Of a stretch of 52,027 nucleotides of DNA, positions 47,874-52,027 are shown one piece after another. The notes under the pieces were generated by a model that did no database searches, was not told where the DNA came from, and worked only from the letters and a program-made list of their open reading frames with translations. Every line of letters starts with the position of its first letter. Position 1 is the first letter of the stretch. Location of the stretch: the NCBI GenBank assembly GCA_029259055.1, contig JAPDJP010000013.1, positions 1-52,027 on the forward strand. The letters run 5' to 3'. The DNA comes from Thermoplasmatota archaeon. Its GTDB lineage: Archaea > Thermoplasmatota > E2 > UBA202 > JdFR-43. A program made the position numbers and the translations under genes.

Positions 47874-50800
47874 TTAGAGGGTGGAATCAACAGGAGTAGG
47901 CTCTTTCCAATGCTCAGGACTGTATATTACAAGTGATGGATCTCCATACAATACTGTTAATGACAGCATGTTATATGATAACCTTCCATAAATTGTTGTT
48001 GGATCCATTGTTGTAAAATCTCTGTCAAATCTCCATAAATCCTGAGATATTGCCTCTCCTAAAGGTAGACCATTTTTCATTATGTCTTCCTCAACAAATT
48101 GATCCCATAAGTCATTCAATCCAAGTATTCCCGCCCCACAGTTACCATAATATGCGACTGCACCATGATCTAGATATATATTGGGGCCAAAATGCCATGC
48201 AGTTGTACAAGAGCTAAAGTGAACCCACATGCTATGCAGATTTCCCCACAGCATATCGCACCACTTGAAATGTATTATATCATACTGAGCTGGAGGCTCA
48301 GGATCATACCATGCTCCGCCGGGCGAGCGAGGTGTTTCGCCGTGCCAGTATTCATATCCATGCCATCCATCTTGTCCGATTCCTCCCCATATTGGGTGCT
48401 GGCTAACTCCAGAGCCACCTGTGCCATGTCCTACATAGTAATATGCAGATGCTCCTCCATTAAATTCATATAAAGTATTTTCCCATATGCAATGTCCTCT
48501 ATATTCTCTTCCATATCTTGAGAAGACGTCTTTTATGTTTCTTGCATTATAAGCACCATATCTTTCTCCATTGTTAAGTGTAATTGGATTTCCATCTGCA
48601 AAATTCATCAGCGTGGAAGTCGTATATTCCTTATGTGGATTTGCAAATATTATCGCTGGATACAAAACGCTTCTTGCAATATAGGTAGCCATCTCTGCTG
48701 GTGTAATACCAATAAATTGTCCAGCTGTTGACTCATTTCCTGTGATAGCGCGTATAAATGGCATCCTTATGTCAATACGTGGTGCAACGATACCTACATA
48801 TTCTCTTCCTTCTCTATTTAATCTCATGCTTTCAATATACTCTTGGAATGGCTCAACGGTGTTCCTAAACCATCTTAAATGCTGGTCCCAACCTAATGGT
48901 GGCAATTCTCCTTCCTTAAGATATTCAATTATTGGCTTACCCGCCTTCGGCATATGACCTGTAGAGCGACATCCATGGTAATAGTCACCGAGATATTCAT
49001 CATATGTTGCAATGGCATCTGCCCAATGAGCTACGTCTTTCATTTCTCCTATTCTGAGCACTGGTGATCCATGATATGCAGCCAAATAGGCAGCAGGAGC
49101 AAAATAGCCATCTCCCGTTGTAAATGATGTTACAGTAACATATTTCTCGCCGCCTAGTTCCTGTAATTTGCTCACAATTTCACTCATTGTTGTTATACGC
49201 TCCACGTCATAGTTTGCAGCTAATTCATTAGCTACTGCATCGTTTCCAGCTAAATCAACAAATATTACTTTGCTTACTCCTAAGCTATTCAATGCATTTA
49301 TTGTTTCATCTGGCACTCCATCTTCATTTGCATACAATAATGGAATGTGTTTCAATGAAGCTATTACAGCTCCATTTGAAGCTGACAAGCCATAAGCAAT
49401 TCTATTTGGATTGTATTCTCTTATCTCTGCCTTTATTCTATAAGTAACGCTTCCAGACATATCTTCTCTTGGAACAACTATTACCGTCCATTTTCCAGCC
49501 ATTGGATGATGAACTTCTGCAGTAAAGCTCGTATGAGGCTCAACAATTAAATGACTATAGTCATATTCATCCCCTACTGTCTTATTTCCATTCCACTGAT
49601 GAATTGGCTTTATATACGCTCCACTCCATCCCGGAATGTTTGGAGCCCTAACATTTCCAAAAGGATCAACTAAATAGACCCATAGATATGTTGGTTCATC
49701 TGTTTCTATTGTAACTTTAAGAGTTGAATCTGAATTGCTAATTGGAATCTTATAGCGATGGCATGAATACAATGTTGCTGTTATTAGGTAATCCCCCTTT
49801 TGGCTGGTTATTATTCCGTATGGACCCGGAAATATTATTGGATGCCAAATATCATCTTTATCTTCATTGTATGGCCACCAGTCGGTAGCCCCTTCCATAT
49901 AATTCGGGGTTATTAAAGCAGCGTCATAATTTCTTCCTTTTACTTCTGTAAATTCTATGTGAATAACTCCCCACTTTTTACTAATGAACAAAGGCCATAC
50001 TAAATTGCCCTCAAATTCTTTTAGCCTATCACTATCTCCTCTAATTTGCTTAACTTTCTTTCGCACATTCAATGTTGCTTCTTTTGATAGAACTTCTTTT
50101 ACTTCGTCTTCGACATTGCTTCCATCAATGACAATAACTGCTTCTTGACTACTTTGCCATGCTTTTGTTGCCAAATCAGCAGCAGCTTTTACTGGCTCAT
50201 TATCTAGCTTATAAACTGTTGCTTCTTTTCCAAAATGAGCTAAATAATTGTTCCAATCTTCAAGCAAATAATCTGTAGTATTATCTACTGTTCCAAACCA
50301 ATTTGTTATTGTATCGTCTCCTTCATATACTATTGGTGAAACGTATCTCTTGCCTCCTTCTAAGTAATTAGCTGCTGGAATAGCAGCAATATAAGCATAT
50401 TCATCTTTATTGCTATTTGCATCATTTTGAACAACTATTGTTTGAGTAATTGGAGTAATATCTGGTTGTGGAACAACAGGTGGTTTTTTAGCAGAACCTC
50501 CTAGTGACAATGAAAGCTTATATGCTCCAGATCCATACTTATAGAATGGAATTGGATACTCATCCCACTTTGGATCCCATCCTGGGAAAATATCTATTTT
50601 AATATACCATGTTCCTCCAACATCAGCAGGATATTCAATGCTATCATCTCCATAATATGTTCCCTGATGAACCAAATTTCCATTTGGATCATAGAGCCAT
50701 ACATTGAAATCTGAGAACATTGGAGATTCTAATGTTATAAATATTCCTTGTCCTGATGAAACTTGGAATGAATACCAATCTTCTGTATCTGTTGCATCTA

Positions 50801-51656
50801 AAAAGCCAGAATAATCTCCTGGTGATATGCTTAAAGCTTGAGCCATTGAATTTCCTGCATCTCCTCCAGAACCAGCATCATTTTGTCCTTGCAATGCAAT
50901 ATCCATTGTATATTCTCCTTCTCCAGAACCTTCTTTAGCATATATATGCAAATAATAGTTTCCAGTATAAGTTGCTTCATAGCTTATAGATTCTGCAGAT
51001 GTTCCCGTATTAGAAGAAGAAGCAACTACTTCTGCATTTGAATCAACTAATTCAATATCAAAATCTGCAGTTGGAGTTATTGTTATTGCAATAGTTTGTC
51101 CTTCACATACTGAAAACTTATACCAATCATCTGTATCTCCTGGAGGAACTAATTTACCAGTATTTCCTCTTCCTGGAGTATTGTCTAATGGTTCATTTGG
51201 GAATATTGCAAATGATTTCAATATTGTGTTTCCTGCATCTCCATCATATCCTGCATCATTTTGAGGAGCAAGAATGTTTAATGTTATTTTATAATCTGCA
51301 TCTCCTTTTGCAGCAACTACTTCTGCATACCAGTATCCACTTTCGTCAGCTTTATAAGAAATAAATTCTATATTATCGCTGCATGAATAAGCTACTCCTT
51401 TTCCCTCTGGATTATATAGATATAAGTCTACATCATTGTTTGCAACTACTTCTATTCTCATTTCCAGTCCTTTTGCAACATAGAACTTATAGAAATCTTT
51501 TAAATCATTAGCATCAACGCTTCCTTTTGCTTCTTCTTGAAGTTTAATAGCATTGCTAAAATCATTATTTGGTTCTTCGCTTTTAGCATTTGTAATAATA
51601 GTAAATCCTGATATTACTAACAAAACACCTACAGCTAATACAATTCCTTTCTTCAT
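47874..51656 (-). CDS. Large secreted C25 (gingipain-like) cysteine peptidase with PPC domains
   Basis: This is a 1260-residue protein from ATG 51656; TTG 51668 would add four residues before the MKKGIVLAVGVLLVISGF signal peptide. Three pre-peptidase C-terminal-type beta domains occupy about residues 25-390, the last two preceded by QNDAGYDGDAGN and QNDAGSGGDAGN. The catalytic caspase-like domain is C-terminal, with His about 1077 in YYVGHGTGG and Cys about 1150 in VHFSSCTTAWH, the dyad of C25/clostripain-like enzymes. The region around 800-900 (VTSFTTGDGYFAPAAYLAAY) may be a substrate or ligand-binding unit. It is likely a major extracellular protease. There is no obvious membrane anchor. 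Confidence 0.85.
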   Translation of the reverse strand: MKKGIVLAVGVLLVISGFTIITNAKSEEPNNDFSNAIKLQEEAKGSVDANDLKDFYKFYVAKGLEMRIEVVANNDVDLYLYNPEGKGVAYSCSDNIEFISYKADESGYWYAEVVAAKGDADYKITLNILAPQNDAGYDGDAGNTILKSFAIFPNEPLDNTPGRGNTGKLVPPGDTDDWYKFSVCEGQTIAITITPTADFDIELVDSNAEVVASSSNTGTSAESISYEATYTGNYYLHIYAKEGSGEGEYTMDIALQGQNDAGSGGDAGNSMAQALSISPGDYSGFLDATDTEDWYSFQVSSGQGIFITLESPMFSDFNVWLYDPNGNLVHQGTYYGDDSIEYPADVGGTWYIKIDIFPGWDPKWDEYPIPFYKYGSGAYKLSLSLGGSAKKPPVVPQPDITPITQTIVVQNDANSNKDEYAYIAAIPAANYLEGGKRYVSPIVYEGDDTITNWFGTVDNTTDYLLEDWNNYLAHFGKEATVYKLDNEPVKAAADLATKAWQSSQEAVIVIDGSNVEDEVKEVLSKEATLNVRKKVKQIRGDSDRLKEFEGNLVWPLFISKKWGVIHIEFTEVKGRNYDAALITPNYMEGATDWWPYNEDKDDIWHPIIFPGPYGIITSQKGDYLITATLYSCHRYKIPISNSDSTLKVTIETDEPTYLWVYLVDPFGNVRAPNIPGWSGAYIKPIHQWNGNKTVGDEYDYSHLIVEPHTSFTAEVHHPMAGKWTVIVVPREDMSGSVTYRIKAEIREYNPNRIAYGLSASNGAVIASLKHIPLLYANEDGVPDETINALNSLGVSKVIFVDLAGNDAVANELAANYDVERITTMSEIVSKLQELGGEKYVTVTSFTTGDGYFAPAAYLAAYHGSPVLRIGEMKDVAHWADAIATYDEYLGDYYHGCRSTGHMPKAGKPIIEYLKEGELPPLGWDQHLRWFRNTVEPFQEYIESMRLNREGREYVGIVAPRIDIRMPFIRAITGNESTAGQFIGITPAEMATYIARSVLYPAIIFANPHKEYTTSTLMNFADGNPITLNNGERYGAYNARNIKDVFSRYGREYRGHCIWENTLYEFNGGASAYYYVGHGTGGSGVSQHPIWGGIGQDGWHGYEYWHGETPRSPGGAWYDPEPPAQYDIIHFKWCDMLWGNLHSMWVHFSSCTTAWHFGPNIYLDHGAVAYYGNCGAGILGLNDLWDQFVEEDIMKNGLPLGEAISQDLWRFDRDFTTMDPTTIYGRLSYNMLSLTVLYGDPSLVIYSPEHWKEPTPVDSTL

Positions 51657-51814
51657 TTTTGCCCCCAAAAATAAAAAGAGAAAGGTTTATATTTATTTCG
51701 TCAATAAATATTTTTTTAAGTTATATATATAATTAAATTGAAGAATTTGTTGTAACTTTATCATGAAGTTAACACTATGGTTAAATTTTTTAAAATTTAA
51801 AATGTTTGTTTAAA

Positions 51815-52027
51815 GTGGGCAAAACAATAGTTTCAGGAAATATAGTGGATGTCTTGAATGGTCAAATTTACCCTGGAGAAATAGAGATTGTGGGTGAAAA
51901 AATAAAGAAAATTACAATTATGAAAACATTATTCCATTGCCAGTTTGCAGGATTGATGAGCAATAGTAATTATGAGGAAGTGGTGAAAAAATTTTCGGAA
52001 ATGAACAAAGTTGTTCATAAAATAGGA
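51815..52027 (+). pseudogene. Adenine deaminase remnant with internal deletion (open at window edge)
   Basis: A frame from GTG 51815 to the right edge (71 codons) begins like the N-terminal strand domain of adenine deaminase (SGNIVDVLNGQIYPGEIEIV). After about 35 residues it jumps to what looks like the C-terminal helix region (FAGLMSNSNYEEVVKKFSEM, KVVHKIG). The catalytic barrel of roughly 450 residues that should lie between is missing. AT-rich promoter sequence precedes it (about 51783-51796). It is either a decayed gene, a small derived protein or a collapsed assembly. The identification rests on my memory of the family. Confidence 0.5.

Overview
The window is a stretch of AT-rich archaeal chromosome from a euryarchaeal-type lineage. 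The evidence is a two-part RNA polymerase A subunit (rpoA1/rpoA2) with a single unsplit rpoB, archaeal NusA, L30e, Alba, aNop5, NMD3, MCM, Orc1/Cdc6 and an archaeal/ER-type signal peptidase. The unsplit rpoB, a Pyrococcus-like sulfhydrogenase and the many secreted peptidases fit a Thermoplasmatota-like or Thermococci-like anaerobe best. The lineage is my inference and could not be tested here. Genes are tightly packed, with many ATGA overlaps. Several genes look leaderless, with an AT-rich box A about 20-25 nt before the start codon. No CRISPR array, insertion sequence, rRNA or gene-free gap over 300 nt was seen.

Layout: (1) 1-8.7 kb: tail of a secreted protein, tRNA-Lys, then the transcription operon rpoH-rpoB-rpoA1-rpoA2-rpl30e-nusA. 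(2) 8.7-16 kb: a radical SAM protein convergent with a geranylgeranyl-reductase-type flavoprotein and pyrD, then aNop5, a membrane-anchored Ntn-hydrolase/beta-propeller protein, tRNA-Leu and archaemetzincin. (3) 16-22 kb, minus strand: a complete cytosolic [NiFe] sulfhydrogenase operon (hydB-G-D-A plus maturation protease) behind glutamate dehydrogenase. (4) 22-31 kb: an MgtE-like transporter, Alba, a secreted M14 carboxypeptidase, Toprim and DUF167 proteins, malic enzyme, a PKD protein, tRNA-Pro, an M20 dipeptidase, a dUTPase/dCTP-deaminase homologue and a cold-shock-domain protein. (5) 31-36 kb: tRNA-Arg, a secreted GATase1-like protein and a four-subunit pyruvate:ferredoxin oxidoreductase. 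(6) 36-48 kb: MCM-DUF424-NMD3-HAD operon, a giant Ig-repeat surface protein, a TatD-like hydrolase, a tiny zinc ribbon, a dCMP-deaminase-like protein, signal peptidase and Orc1/Cdc6. (7) 48-52 kb: a large secreted C25-like cysteine peptidase and a remnant of adenine deaminase.

Together the metabolic genes suggest an anaerobic peptide-degrading heterotroph. Secreted proteases and carboxypeptidase are exported through the signal peptidase, peptides are cleaved by PepD, glutamate is deaminated by Gdh, malate feeds pyruvate, POR makes acetyl-CoA and reduced ferredoxin, and reductant is balanced by the sulfhydrogenase.

Two observations stand out. Three of the four tRNA genes (Lys, Pro, Arg) carry a small intron in the T loop at the same place (between positions 59 and 60). 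Each insert folds into a bulge-helix-bulge-like structure with a 3-nt bulge at both splice sites, and removal restores a normal 7-nt T loop. Four otherwise unrelated secreted proteins also end in the same kind of C-terminal module (a YIFGR-type strand followed by IIGKI), which may be a shared surface-attachment or sorting domain.
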